Shown here: in pieces, positions 8,259 through 15,603 of the stretch | Position numbering within the stretch: the stretch's first letter is position 1 | Layout: each line of letters opens with the position of its first letter | Assembly (NCBI GenBank): GCA_910579415.1 | Contig: CAJTUY010000009.1 | Location: 16,981 to 42,655 of the forward strand | Source of the DNA: an uncultured Clostridia bacterium | GTDB lineage: Bacteria > Bacillota > Clostridia > UBA1381 | Length of the DNA: 25,675 nucleotides | Direction: 5' to 3' | Program-made: the position numbers and the translations under genes | Notes under the pieces: model-generated | What the model was told of the DNA's origin: nothing | What the model saw: the letters and a program-made list of their open reading frames with translations, nothing else | The model's database searches: none

Positions 8259-9743
8259 CTACCTCTTACATTCCTCAATCGCCTGTCTGAGTTTCTTTTC
8301 TGTTTCCTCAGTCAAATCACCCGTTTTTGCAATATCATCAATTATATCATGCGCTCTTGTTTCAATATATTCAAACAGCATATGCTCATAATCACTTATC
8401 TTATTTACAGGTATATCCTCAAGCATATCATTTGTAACCGCATATATTATAGCTACCTGCAATTCCACGCGTACAGGCTTATTCCGTCCCTGCTTTAATA
8501 CCTCTACAATCCTTTCGCCTTTTGCAAGACGCCGCTTTGTATCCGCATCAAGGTCTGAACCAAACTGCGCAAACGCCTGCAATTCACGATACTGGGAATA
8601 AGCAAGCTTTAAGCTTCCCGCAACCTTTTTCATAGCCTTGAGCTGAGCATTTCCTCCGACACGGGACACGCTTATTCCCGGATTTACCGCAGGCATTACT
8701 CCTGCATGGAAAAGCTCGGTTTCCAGAAATATCTGACCGTCTGTAATTGAAATTACATTGGTTGGAATATATGCCGAAACATCGCCTGCCTGTGTTTCTA
8801 TAAGCGGAAGCGCCGTAAGCGAACCGCCGCCCAAATCATCTGAAAGTCTTGCCGCGCGTTCCAAAAGACGCGAATGAAGATAGAACACATCACCTGGATA
8901 TGCTTCACGTCCCGGCGAACGTCTTAAAAGCAATGACAATGCGCGGTAAGCAACCGCATGCTTTGATAAATCGTCATATACAATAAGCGCGTCCATACCT
9001 TTGTACATAAAATACTCACCCATTGCGCAGCCTGCATACGGAGCTATATACTGAAGCGCAGGCGCTTCTGATGCCGTTGCGGAAACCACAATCGTATAAT
9101 CCATTGCGCCCGCCTTTTCAAGAGTATCCACAATAGACGCTACCGTAGAGCGTTTCTGCCCTATTGCTACATAAATACACTTAACTCCCGTATTCTTCTG
9201 ATTTATTATCGTATCAACGGCAATTGCGGATTTACCTGTCTGCCTGTCGCCTATTATCAGTTCACGCTGTCCGCGTCCTATCGGTATCATACAGTCAATG
9301 GCTTTTATTCCCGTCTGCAGCGGCACGCTTACGGATTTACGCTCTATTATTCCCGAAGCTTCCTCTTCAATATTTCTGTATCCGCTTATCTGAATTTCAC
9401 CCTTGCCGTCAATAGGATTTCCAAGCGCGTCAACCACCCGCCCCAAAAGTCCTTCTCCGACAGGAACCTCAGCAACCTTGCCTGTGCGTTTTGCTACTGA
9501 GCCTTCCTTTACGGATGTTCCTCCGTCCAGCATTACCACACTTACAAAGTCTTCCTCCAGATTAAGCGCCATTGACATTATGCCTTCATCAAGCTCTATA
9601 AGCTCGCCTGACATGCAGTTTAAAAGCCCGTGAATACGTGCAATCCCGTCACCGACTTCTATAACGCGTCCCGTTTCGGTTTCATTTATAATATTATCAT
9701 AATTTTTAATTCTATCTTTTATAACCTTACTTAAATCCTGCAT
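8259..9743 (-). CDS. atpA: ATP synthase alpha subunit
   Basis: A 494-residue non-catalytic nucleotide-binding F1 subunit of normal length. The P-loop GDRQTGKS is at 165-172 (Lys171). The N-terminal barrel contains GDGIARIHGL (31-40), and the PAVNPGISVSRVGG stretch matches the alpha-subunit signature near the C-terminal third. The ribosome site GAGGAG overlaps the atpH stop, with a gap of 9 bases. It acts with AtpD in the F1 head. Confidence 0.98.
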   Translation of the reverse strand: MQDLSKVIKDRIKNYDNIINETETGRVIEVGDGIARIHGLLNCMSGELIELDEGIMSMALNLEEDFVSVVMLDGGTSVKEGSVAKRTGKVAEVPVGEGLLGRVVDALGNPIDGKGEIQISGYRNIEEEASGIIERKSVSVPLQTGIKAIDCMIPIGRGQRELIIGDRQTGKSAIAVDTIINQKNTGVKCIYVAIGQKRSTVASIVDTLEKAGAMDYTIVVSATASEAPALQYIAPYAGCAMGEYFMYKGMDALIVYDDLSKHAVAYRALSLLLRRSPGREAYPGDVFYLHSRLLERAARLSDDLGGGSLTALPLIETQAGDVSAYIPTNVISITDGQIFLETELFHAGVMPAVNPGISVSRVGGNAQLKAMKKVAGSLKLAYSQYRELQAFAQFGSDLDADTKRRLAKGERIVEVLKQGRNKPVRVELQVAIIYAVTNDMLEDIPVNKISDYEHMLFEYIETRAHDIIDDIAKTGDLTEETEKKLRQAIEECKR

Positions 9744-9752
9744 TGTTACTCC

Positions 9753-10277
9753 TCACTTCGTCAGGGCTTTTCTTATTTTTTCAAGCTCAGTTTTTATGCT
9801 TGCATCAATGCGGCTTTCATCGGTTTCTATAACTATTCCGCCGATACAGCTTTCATCTATATGTTTTTTCAGTACGATTTTACCGCCTGTTTTTTTCTCC
9901 AACCGTTCCGTAAGACGTTCCAGCAAATTATCATTTAAAGCTTTGGCAGTAGTTACGTCAACTACGCTTATGTTATTCTCACTGTTGTAAATACGTTCAT
10001 ATTCCTTGAAGCAGTCGCTCAGATGATGTACCATGTGTTTTTCGCTTAACAGCTTCAAGAAATTAAGTGTATAGCGGTTTACTTTCCCGAAAAAATCGTC
10101 ATTTAAAATCGTCATAAGCTCACTATGCTCTATCTGCGGAGCATCAAGAATTTTAACATAGTCGGGATGTTCCTCAAAAAGCTCTGAAACAAGTCTTAAT
10201 TCTGAGAGTATCTTATCCTCCAGTCCCTCCTCTTTTGCAAGAGAATGAAGGGACATACCATATGTTTTTGCCGACAT
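9753..10277 (-). CDS. atpH: ATP synthase delta subunit
   Basis: A 174-residue stator subunit that joins the top of F1 to the b subunits. The N-terminal helical domain (SAKTYGMSLHSLAKEEG, about 2-18) and the C-terminal segment ending ESRIDASIKTELEKIRKALTK fit the OSCP/delta family. The start chosen is ATG at 10277-10275, with AGGTG six bases upstream. A longer frame from TTG at 10304 would add 9 residues, but it overlaps atpF and lacks a ribosome site. The distance from the atpF stop is 13 bases. Confidence 0.93.
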   Translation of the reverse strand: MSAKTYGMSLHSLAKEEGLEDKILSELRLVSELFEEHPDYVKILDAPQIEHSELMTILNDDFFGKVNRYTLNFLKLLSEKHMVHHLSDCFKEYERIYNSENNISVVDVTTAKALNDNLLERLTERLEKKTGGKIVLKKHIDESCIGGIVIETDESRIDASIKTELEKIRKALTK

Positions 10278-10290
10278 TTTAATCACCTGC

Positions 10291-10785
10291 CTAAATTTGG
10301 TCAATTATGCTTTCTATCAGTTTTTCATCCGCACTGCTGTCCAATCTTTCACTGATAAGCTTTTCAGCGACATCTACCGCCATTCCTGCAATATCCTGTC
10401 TTGCTTCTTTCATGGCATTCTGCCTGTCAAGCTCTATCTGTTTCTGAGATTTTTCCGAAATATGTCTTGCATTCTCCTGCGCCTCGCTTATAATACTGTC
10501 TGAGCGTTCACGCGCTCTTGACACAGCGCTTTGAATAATTCCGTCTGCTTCTGTTTTTGCTTCATTCAGGCGGTTTTCATATTTTTCACGCGCCAACTCG
10601 GCATCCTGCTGAGCTGTTTCAGCAATCTTATAAGTATTTTCTATTTCCTCCGCGCGTTTTGATAAAATCCTGTTTACAGGCTTAAACAAAAAATGTCTTA
10701 AAAGCAAAAACAGAATAATAAAATTAAGCCATGTAAAAACCATTGTCCAAAAATCAATGGTTACAAAATCTAAATATTCCTCCAC
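10291..10785 (-). CDS. atpF: ATP synthase b subunit
   Basis: A 164-residue peripheral stalk protein. One N-terminal membrane helix (about 12-33, MVFTWLNFIILFLLLRHFLF) is followed by FKPVNRIL and a long charged coiled coil (about 45-150) rich in Ala, Glu, Lys and Gln. This is the classical b layout, with length near the family's 155-170. It dimerises and, with delta, keeps F1 from rotating. It sits between atpE and atpH in the standard gene order. Confidence 0.96.
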   Translation of the reverse strand: MEEYLDFVTIDFWTMVFTWLNFIILFLLLRHFLFKPVNRILSKRAEEIENTYKIAETAQQDAELAREKYENRLNEAKTEADGIIQSAVSRARERSDSIISEAQENARHISEKSQKQIELDRQNAMKEARQDIAGMAVDVAEKLISERLDSSADEKLIESIIDQI

Positions 10786-10809
10786 TTCCCATACTCCCTT
10801 TCCTGCGGA

Positions 10810-11064
10810 TTAAAGAAGTCCGATAAGCGGATTTGCAAACAGAAGTATAAGCGCAACAACAAGTCCGTAAATACCCGTTGACTCCGCAACAGCGCATCCA
10901 AACAGCATAGTTGACGTAATTGCGCCTTTTGCCTCAGGCTGTCTTCCGACCGCCTCAGCCGCCTTACCTGCTGCAAAACCCTGTCCTATACCCGGACCCA
11001 CACCTGCTATCATAGCCAGTCCTGCGCCAATTGCCGACGCTGCCAATACAATTGCCTTTTCCAT
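10810..11064 (-). CDS. atpE: ATP synthase c subunit, Na+-binding type
   Basis: An 84-residue two-helix proteolipid that forms the rotor ring. Helix 1 has the glycine-rich GVGPGIGQGFAAGKAAE; the loop has RQPEAKG; helix 2 carries the ion-binding Glu61. The residues Q28, V59, E61, S62, T63 and Y66 match in identity and spacing the ligands described for the Ilyobacter tartaricus Na+ c-ring (Q32, V63, E65, S66, T67, Y70). The enzyme is therefore probably coupled to Na+. The start chosen (ATG 11064-11062, MEKAIV) follows AAAGGAGAGATAATT; an upstream in-frame ATG overlapping atpB is not credible. Confidence 0.95.
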   Translation of the reverse strand: MEKAIVLAASAIGAGLAMIAGVGPGIGQGFAAGKAAEAVGRQPEAKGAITSTMLFGCAVAESTGIYGLVVALILLFANPLIGLL

Positions 11065-11099
11065 AATTATCTCTCCTTTTGTTTTATTTATAATCTTTG

Positions 11100-11822
11100 T
11101 TATTCTGCTTTCATCTGAATAAATACCATTGTCAGCATACATATAATATAAGCCTGCAAAAAGCTTGTAAACAAATCAAAATATACTGAAAGTACCGCAG
11201 GCAGACCAATCTGTAAAAATGGTATTGCCGCAATAAAATCATTCGGTATCCATGACAGTACCGCTGCGCTCAGCGATGCCAGTCCGCCGTAAACAAGCGA
11301 GGTTATAACCAGTCCTGCGGCAATATTACCGAAATGACGGAAGGTCATTGAAACAGGGCTTGCTATCTCGCTGATAATGTTGAGCGGCGTTATAAATGCG
11401 GCTGGCGCGGTGAATGATTTAAAATACCCCAGAATACCGTGAGCCTTTATCCCGCTTGCCTGTATAAGTACAAAGCTTATAATCGCCCATGCAAGTATTA
11501 CGCTCAAATCGCCTGTATACGGACGCATACCCAAAAGCGATGACAGGCTCCCGATTATTGATATTATGAACAGTGTACCTATATACGGTGCAAACGATAT
11601 ATAGCCTTCGCCCATTGTATCCTTTACAAGGCTTTCAAGCATAGTTACAAGCTTTTCCAGCGCAAGCTGTTTTTTTGACGGATTTCTTACCCGAAGTCCA
11701 TGTGTAAGCCATACGGACACTGCCGTAAGCGCCGCCATTATTATCCACATATTTACTATACTTTCCGTGACCTTAATTCCCGAAAAAATAGGTATGGTAA
11801 ATATCACCTTAGGTCCGTTCAT
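11100..11822 (-). CDS. atpB: ATP synthase a subunit
   Basis: A 240-residue polytopic membrane protein with five to six hydrophobic segments that forms the ion half-channels against the c-ring. The essential arginine is R162 in SMTFRHFGNIAAG, the counterpart of E. coli Arg210. The region after it, with FLQIGLPAVLSVYFDLFTS and FLQAYIICMLTMVFI, is the expected last helix pair. The gene overlaps the end of atpI by 14 bases and precedes atpE by 35. Confidence 0.96.
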   Translation of the reverse strand: MNGPKVIFTIPIFSGIKVTESIVNMWIIMAALTAVSVWLTHGLRVRNPSKKQLALEKLVTMLESLVKDTMGEGYISFAPYIGTLFIISIIGSLSSLLGMRPYTGDLSVILAWAIISFVLIQASGIKAHGILGYFKSFTAPAAFITPLNIISEIASPVSMTFRHFGNIAAGLVITSLVYGGLASLSAAVLSWIPNDFIAAIPFLQIGLPAVLSVYFDLFTSFLQAYIICMLTMVFIQMKAE

Positions 11823-12207
11823 CGTTCTCGGCTTTCCTTTCCTTTTTTCTTATTATGTTTATAATAAATATAGCAATCTGCGGAAAAATAAGCGGAATTA
11901 CTACGCACACATAGTTCAGGTAGCTCACCTTCATCGCCCATACTACCGCTGCGGCAATTATCGCCAAACGGAAAATGTACCCGAAGCCTGCAAGATATGA
12001 TGCGCCGCTTTGCTTTTCAATACACTGTTCCAGAATAATTCCCATAAGCGTAAAATTGAACACCGCAACCACGCAGCCCAGAAGTGTGCCTAATATTGCA
12101 GCAGCGCCGAAATATCCAGTTGGAACAGTAACGATTATCTGAATTATTCCAAGTATTAAAACCGCAATTGAAATATTCACTATTTCTTTTCTTAAGGTCT
12201 TTGACAT
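11809..12207 (-). CDS. atpI: ATP synthase subunit I (assembly protein)
   Basis: A 132-residue protein with four predicted membrane helices (about 10-30, 34-60, 75-95 and 100-120) and a charged C-terminal tail RKKERKAENDERT. Its position as first gene before atpB, together with its size and topology, fits AtpI. AtpI helps c-ring assembly and may affect Mg2+ or ion supply in some species; it is not part of the final enzyme. Sequence conservation in this family is low, so the call leans on position. AGGAGGG lies about 8 bases before the ATG. Confidence 0.82.
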   Translation of the reverse strand: MSKTLRKEIVNISIAVLILGIIQIIVTVPTGYFGAAAILGTLLGCVVAVFNFTLMGIILEQCIEKQSGASYLAGFGYIFRLAIIAAAVVWAMKVSYLNYVCVVIPLIFPQIAIFIINIIRKKERKAENDERT

Positions 12208-12230
12208 ATCAAGTCCCTCCTCTTATTACT

Positions 12231-12258
12231 ATTCTATCATTTGTACCGATAAATTCAA
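12231..12258 (-). promoter_or_regulatory. Likely promoter of the ATP synthase operon
   Basis: Minus strand TTGAAT (12258-12253), 16-base spacer, TAGAAT (12236-12231), giving a leader of only about 20 bases before atpI. A second, weaker candidate is TTGATA further upstream (near 12300). Confidence 0.45.
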
Positions 12259-12391
12259 CCCTCAAATTTCCGACATATGTATATTTTACCACATAAATTA
12301 TCAATCGTGTATAGTTTTAACAAAAAGTTCACAAATATTTCACTATATCATTTTTACCATAAATCTGTATTCATTATTCATATAATATTAA

Positions 12392-12419
12392 ACAGGCTGT
12401 CTTTAATAAGACAGCCTGT
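12392..12419 (-). terminator. Terminator of the cyclophilin gene
   Basis: ACAGGCTGTCT and AGACAGCCTGT form an 11-base perfect stem with a 6-base loop just after the stop codon at 12424. The run that follows on the minus strand (TTTAATATTAT) is T-rich but interrupted. Confidence 0.75.
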
Positions 12420-12423
12420 CCGG

Positions 12424-13458
12424 TTATTTAATCACAATTGTTTTTATAATCTGATTTTCTTCAGGAACATCGTCCATGCCCAGCTCTGTTACTGATTTCG
12501 TTTTTGTTTCCGCTATTTTATCAACATACTCCATACCGCTTGTAACGCGTCCGAATGCAGCATACTGACCTTCAAGCGAAGGCGAGCTTTTATGTACTAT
12601 AAAAAACTGACTTGACGCGCTGTCCATATCAACGCTTGTACGCGCCATAGAAATTACGCCTCTGTTATGCGGAATAAGATTGAAATAGCCGTTCACAATA
12701 AATTCACCCTTTATCGTTTCCGCCTCTTTCTGCGTTAAATCTGTTTCAAATCCGCCTCCCTGTATCATAAAATCCTTTATGACACGGTGAAAAACAAGTC
12801 CGTCAAAAAAATTATCCTGTGCAAGCTTTACAAAATTAGCAACAGTCTTCGGAGCAATGTCGGGATACAGCTCCAATGCTATTACACCGCCGTCTTCAAG
12901 CTGAATTTCTGCCTTTACCGTATTTGCAGTATCACTTACATATCCCTTATAGGCATTATACATTTTATCCATATTGCGTTCATATGTCTGGAATTTTTCG
13001 GCAAGCCCCTCTTCTGTCTGCTTCTTTTCATAATCAACCGTTACGGTAGATGTGTTTCCGTCCCAGCCAACCTTTGCGCCGAACATCTCTCCTATCGCCC
13101 GTATCGGAACCATTGTAAATCCGTCCATATTTACAGGCGGCGCTTCCATAATCGTCGCGCCCTCCAGCGCAACAGCGCTCATTTTAAATGCGCAGTCGCG
13201 TCCAATCCATGTGTAATACAGACTGTTGCCGTCGGTAAGCGTGATACCGCTCGTTTCACTGTCCCACGACACATCGCAGCCTAACGCTTCTGTTATTGCG
13301 CGCAACGGCACAAGCGTGCGTTCCTCCATAATAACGGGCGGTTTTTCCATTGCAATTTTTTCACCGTTTACAACTACTGATATGCTATCCGCATTAACGG
13401 CAGGCATAAGCATTAAGGACAATGCCATAACCGATGCTGATAATATTACTTTTTTCAT
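12424..13458 (-). CDS. Secreted cyclophilin-type peptidyl-prolyl isomerase with stalk domain
   Basis: A 344-residue exported protein. Residues 1-23 are a signal peptide (cut probably after VNA). Residues about 26-142 are two copies of a copper-amine-oxidase N-terminal (stalk) motif, RTLVPLRAITEALG (47-60) and FTMVPIRAIGEMFG (114-127), each followed by a WD..T hairpin. A charged linker leads to a cyclophilin domain (about 184-344) with FHRVIKDFMIQGGG (223-236), SSQFFI (282-287) and AFGRV (301-305), the active-site blocks. It probably speeds prolyl isomerisation of exported proteins at the cell surface, with the stalk domain aiding wall or substrate contact. The start chosen is ATG 13458-13456 (MKKVIL); a frame four codons longer starts directly against the ribosome site. 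Confidence 0.92.
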   Translation of the reverse strand: MKKVILSASVMALSLMLMPAVNADSISVVVNGEKIAMEKPPVIMEERTLVPLRAITEALGCDVSWDSETSGITLTDGNSLYYTWIGRDCAFKMSAVALEGATIMEAPPVNMDGFTMVPIRAIGEMFGAKVGWDGNTSTVTVDYEKKQTEEGLAEKFQTYERNMDKMYNAYKGYVSDTANTVKAEIQLEDGGVIALELYPDIAPKTVANFVKLAQDNFFDGLVFHRVIKDFMIQGGGFETDLTQKEAETIKGEFIVNGYFNLIPHNRGVISMARTSVDMDSASSQFFIVHKSSPSLEGQYAAFGRVTSGMEYVDKIAETKTKSVTELGMDDVPEENQIIKTIVIK

Positions 13459-13491
13459 TATATAACACATCCCTCTTTTAAATTCAGCTAT

Positions 13492-13520
13492 ATTTTATCA
13501 TATTTCTGCGGCATTTTCAA
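13492..13520 (-). promoter_or_regulatory. Promoter of the cyclophilin gene
   Basis: Minus strand TTGAAA (13520-13515), 17-base spacer, TAAAAT (13497-13492). It is back to back with the promoter of the oleate-hydratase-like gene; the two -35 boxes are 16 bases apart. Confidence 0.6.
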
Positions 13521-13536
13521 CAAAAATTTATCATAG

Positions 13537-13565
13537 TTGAAATATTTGTATGTACAAAATATAAT
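13537..13565 (+). promoter_or_regulatory. Promoter of the oleate-hydratase-like gene
   Basis: TTGAAA (13537-13542), 17-base spacer, perfect TATAAT (13560-13565), 57 bases before the ATG. Confidence 0.65.
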
Positions 13566-13622
13566 TTCTGTGATACAATAATATTTAAGCTAAAGGTTTT
13601 CATATTATAGGAGATTATTGAA

Positions 13623-15257
13623 ATGAAAAAGAGTGATTTAAAAAAACTTATCATACTGGGCGCCGCCGTTACGGCTGCGGCAGGCATTACCGCAATTGCA
13701 GTCACACAGTACCGCAAACACAAAACCGCGCTTGAATTTGAGCGTAAAAGAAAGCTGTCATATCAGCATGCATACATTGCGGGCGGCGGACTTTCCGCGT
13801 TTGCTTCCGCGCTTTATCTTGTCCGCGACTGCGGAATTTTGCCGCAAAATGTACACATATTTACAAACAGCGCTTACATGCACGGAAACCGTCACATGGG
13901 TTATATCTGCCGTCGCGGCAAAATTATAAACGAAAACAGCGTCAATTTATTTGAGCTTTTAAACGAGGTTAATTCACTTGATATTCCTGATTTAACAGTA
14001 TGCGATGAAATACTTAATATCTATCGTTCAAACTCAAAAACAAGAAATATTACATTTATTGACGAAGATAAAAATGTACTGGATATTTCCGATATACGCT
14101 TAAGCCGCTCCGACAGAAAAGCTCTTTTAGCCCTTATGCAGATTAAACCCGAAAAGCTCAGGCTTCTTACAATTGATGATATTATGCCAGTCAGCTTCCT
14201 TGACAGCCGTTTTTACAAGCTGCTGTGCGCCGCTTACGGTTTTGACGACCATTCAGGAGCATATGAGCTTATGAAGTGTATACAATATCTTGACGATACT
14301 CTGTCGGGTACATTGCCGGACGCATTTGACCGCGATGAGGAAATTACACAGCCTTTAAAAGCGCATCTTGAGAAGCTCGGTATTGACATACGCGAACGTG
14401 CTTCGGTTTCGGATATAGATTTCGAGGACGGCAAGGCGTCTGCAATTCATTTTACCGATAACCATGTACGCAAAACCTTCTATCTTAACGATGGCGATAT
14501 CTGTATACTTCCCACTGACGGAATGGCTGAATGCGAGGCTTTGGGAAGCTTTAACGAAAGCGCTCCGAAGGTTTTCGGCGAACCGTACGCTCTATGGGAA
14601 AAGCTTGCGCGCAAAAGCTCCGCATTTAATGACCCTGCTGTATTTTTTGACGGTCATGACGGTGACATGGCGGAGGAATTTACAATTACGCTTTCAAATC
14701 ATCTGTTTACAGAGCTGATTGACAAGGTCACCTGCGGCGCGCTTGGAATGAACGGAATTATTGTACTGGATAATTCAAACTGGAAAATGACTATCTGTGC
14801 AGTGCCGAGTACGCATTTCAAGGACATGAGTGATGATATGGCTGTAATATGGGGTACTGCATCGTGCTTTAACCGTCGCGGCGAATATACCGATAAAACC
14901 ATGACTGACTGTTCGGGCGCAGAAATTCTATATGAACTGGTTTCATGCCTTAACCTTGCGGACGCTTGGGAGGATATACGCGAAACGGCAGTTAATGTTA
15001 TTCCATGTCACCGACGTTATGAAAAATCATACTTAAGTCCGGTGCCGTCCAAGCTTGAAATTATTCCGACAGGAATCGAAAACTTTGCTGTTTCGGGTGA
15101 TTTTGCCGACAATGATGACAATACGGTATTTTCAGCGGAATATGGCATTATTACTGCTAAAAAAGCGGCATATAAGCTGATGAACAGCAATAAAAATATT
15201 TACCGCGCCAAACCCAATTCAGGACGGTACATTAACAGAATATTAAAGAAACTGTAA
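13623..15257 (+). CDS. Membrane-anchored oleate-hydratase (MCRA) family homologue, probably altered active site
   Basis: A 544-residue protein of the FAD-dependent oleate hydratase / myosin-cross-reactive-antigen family. The dinucleotide-binding start AYIAGGGLSAFASALYLVRD (50-69) and the C-terminal block IWGTASCFNRRGEYTDKTMT resemble that family. Two features are unlike typical members. First, residues 1-48 hold a hydrophobic helix (about 9-28) with Lys before and Lys/Arg after it, suggesting an N-in membrane anchor. Second, the conserved RGGREM loop, which carries the catalytic Glu in known hydratases, aligns without gaps to R97-R-G-K-I-I102, so the Glu becomes Ile. It may bind FAD or fatty acids without hydrating them, or do another reaction. 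It is a single-gene unit with its own promoter and terminator. RBS AGGAGA is 8 bases before the ATG. Confidence 0.8.
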   Translation: MKKSDLKKLIILGAAVTAAAGITAIAVTQYRKHKTALEFERKRKLSYQHAYIAGGGLSAFASALYLVRDCGILPQNVHIFTNSAYMHGNRHMGYICRRGKIINENSVNLFELLNEVNSLDIPDLTVCDEILNIYRSNSKTRNITFIDEDKNVLDISDIRLSRSDRKALLALMQIKPEKLRLLTIDDIMPVSFLDSRFYKLLCAAYGFDDHSGAYELMKCIQYLDDTLSGTLPDAFDRDEEITQPLKAHLEKLGIDIRERASVSDIDFEDGKASAIHFTDNHVRKTFYLNDGDICILPTDGMAECEALGSFNESAPKVFGEPYALWEKLARKSSAFNDPAVFFDGHDGDMAEEFTITLSNHLFTELIDKVTCGALGMNGIIVLDNSNWKMTICAVPSTHFKDMSDDMAVIWGTASCFNRRGEYTDKTMTDCSGAEILYELVSCLNLADAWEDIRETAVNVIPCHRRYEKSYLSPVPSKLEIIPTGIENFAVSGDFADNDDNTVFSAEYGIITAKKAAYKLMNSNKNIYRAKPNSGRYINRILKKL

Positions 15258-15266
15258 GATATTTCA

Positions 15267-15300
15267 AAGACTGACGTAAAATTACGTCAGTCTTGTTTTT
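15267..15300 (+). terminator. Terminator of the oleate-hydratase-like gene
   Basis: AAGACTGACGTAA (15267-15279) and TTACGTCAGTCTT (15282-15294) form a near-perfect palindromic stem followed by GTTTTTT. It stands 10 bases after the stop codon. Confidence 0.85.
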
Positions 15301-15303
15301 TAT

Positions 15304-15332
15304 TTGACAAGTCCCTGACCGTATGCTATAAT
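15304..15332 (+). promoter_or_regulatory. Perfect consensus sigma-A promoter of a non-coding RNA
   Basis: TTGACA (15304-15309), exactly 17 bases, TATAAT (15327-15332): 12 of 12 consensus bases at the ideal spacing. No reading frame follows. The predicted start (15338-15340) coincides with the first base of a 13-pair helix in the RNA. Confidence 0.8.
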
Positions 15333-15337
15333 ACATT

Positions 15338-15490
15338 TGCAACATAAGTTAATACTTTTCACATTCAAGTCTGTGTTTTTTATTGTTTAAAAATGCATAC
15401 TCTATTTTCACATACTTGAATTGTGTTGAAAACTTGTGTTGCAGCAGTGAGTAATGCATTTTTATGCGTTGCTCAGGCAACGCATTTTTT
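15338..15490 (+). ncRNA. Structured small RNA, 6S-like rod shape
   Basis: A transcript of about 153 bases is expected. P1 pairs 15338-15350 with 15431-15443 (13 pairs, one G-U). An asymmetric internal loop follows (15351-15359 against 15426-15430). P2 pairs 15360-15370 with 15414-15425 (11 pairs, one bulged T). P3 pairs 15372-15375 with 15409-15412, and the apical loop is A/T-rich. Then come a single-stranded linker and a 9-pair intrinsic terminator. A long rod with a central bubble after a strong promoter resembles 6S RNA (SsrS), which binds sigma-A RNA polymerase. It is shorter than usual 6S RNAs (about 180-200), so another regulatory RNA or an orphan leader is possible. The region holds no gene otherwise. 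Confidence 0.6.
15464..15490 (+). terminator. Intrinsic terminator of the small RNA
   Basis: ATGCGTTGC (15464-15472), TCAG loop, GCAACGCAT (15477-15485), then a run of T to 15490. The 3' arm could also pair with AATGCG just downstream (15491-15496). Confidence 0.85.
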
Positions 15491-15570
15491 AATGCGTGAA
15501 AATACATACGGAAAGGAGGATAACAGACAGTATAACTGTCCAAAATGTACTCTGAATTATTGTCACATGT

Positions 15571-15597
15571 AAAAAGGGACTGCAATGCAGTCCCTTT
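15571..15597 (-). terminator. Terminator of the second GH43 gene
   Basis: On the minus strand AAAGGGACTGCA pairs with TGCAGTCCCTTT (15597-15586 with 15584-15573) and is followed by TTTTT. It lies 6 bases after the stop codon. The stretch between the small-RNA terminator and this hairpin (15491-15570) holds an AAAGGAGG at 15512-15519 but no convincing reading frame. Confidence 0.8.
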
Positions 15598-15603
15598 ACC
15601 ATA

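Noticed and set aside
12787..13284. 165-residue plus-strand open frame
   Set aside because: Antisense to the cyclophilin gene and rich in Cys, Tyr and Ile as expected for a shadow.
15349..15585. 78-residue minus-strand open frame across the small-RNA region
   Set aside because: It runs antisense through the RNA helices and terminator, has no ribosome site, and starts inside the GH43 terminator hairpin.
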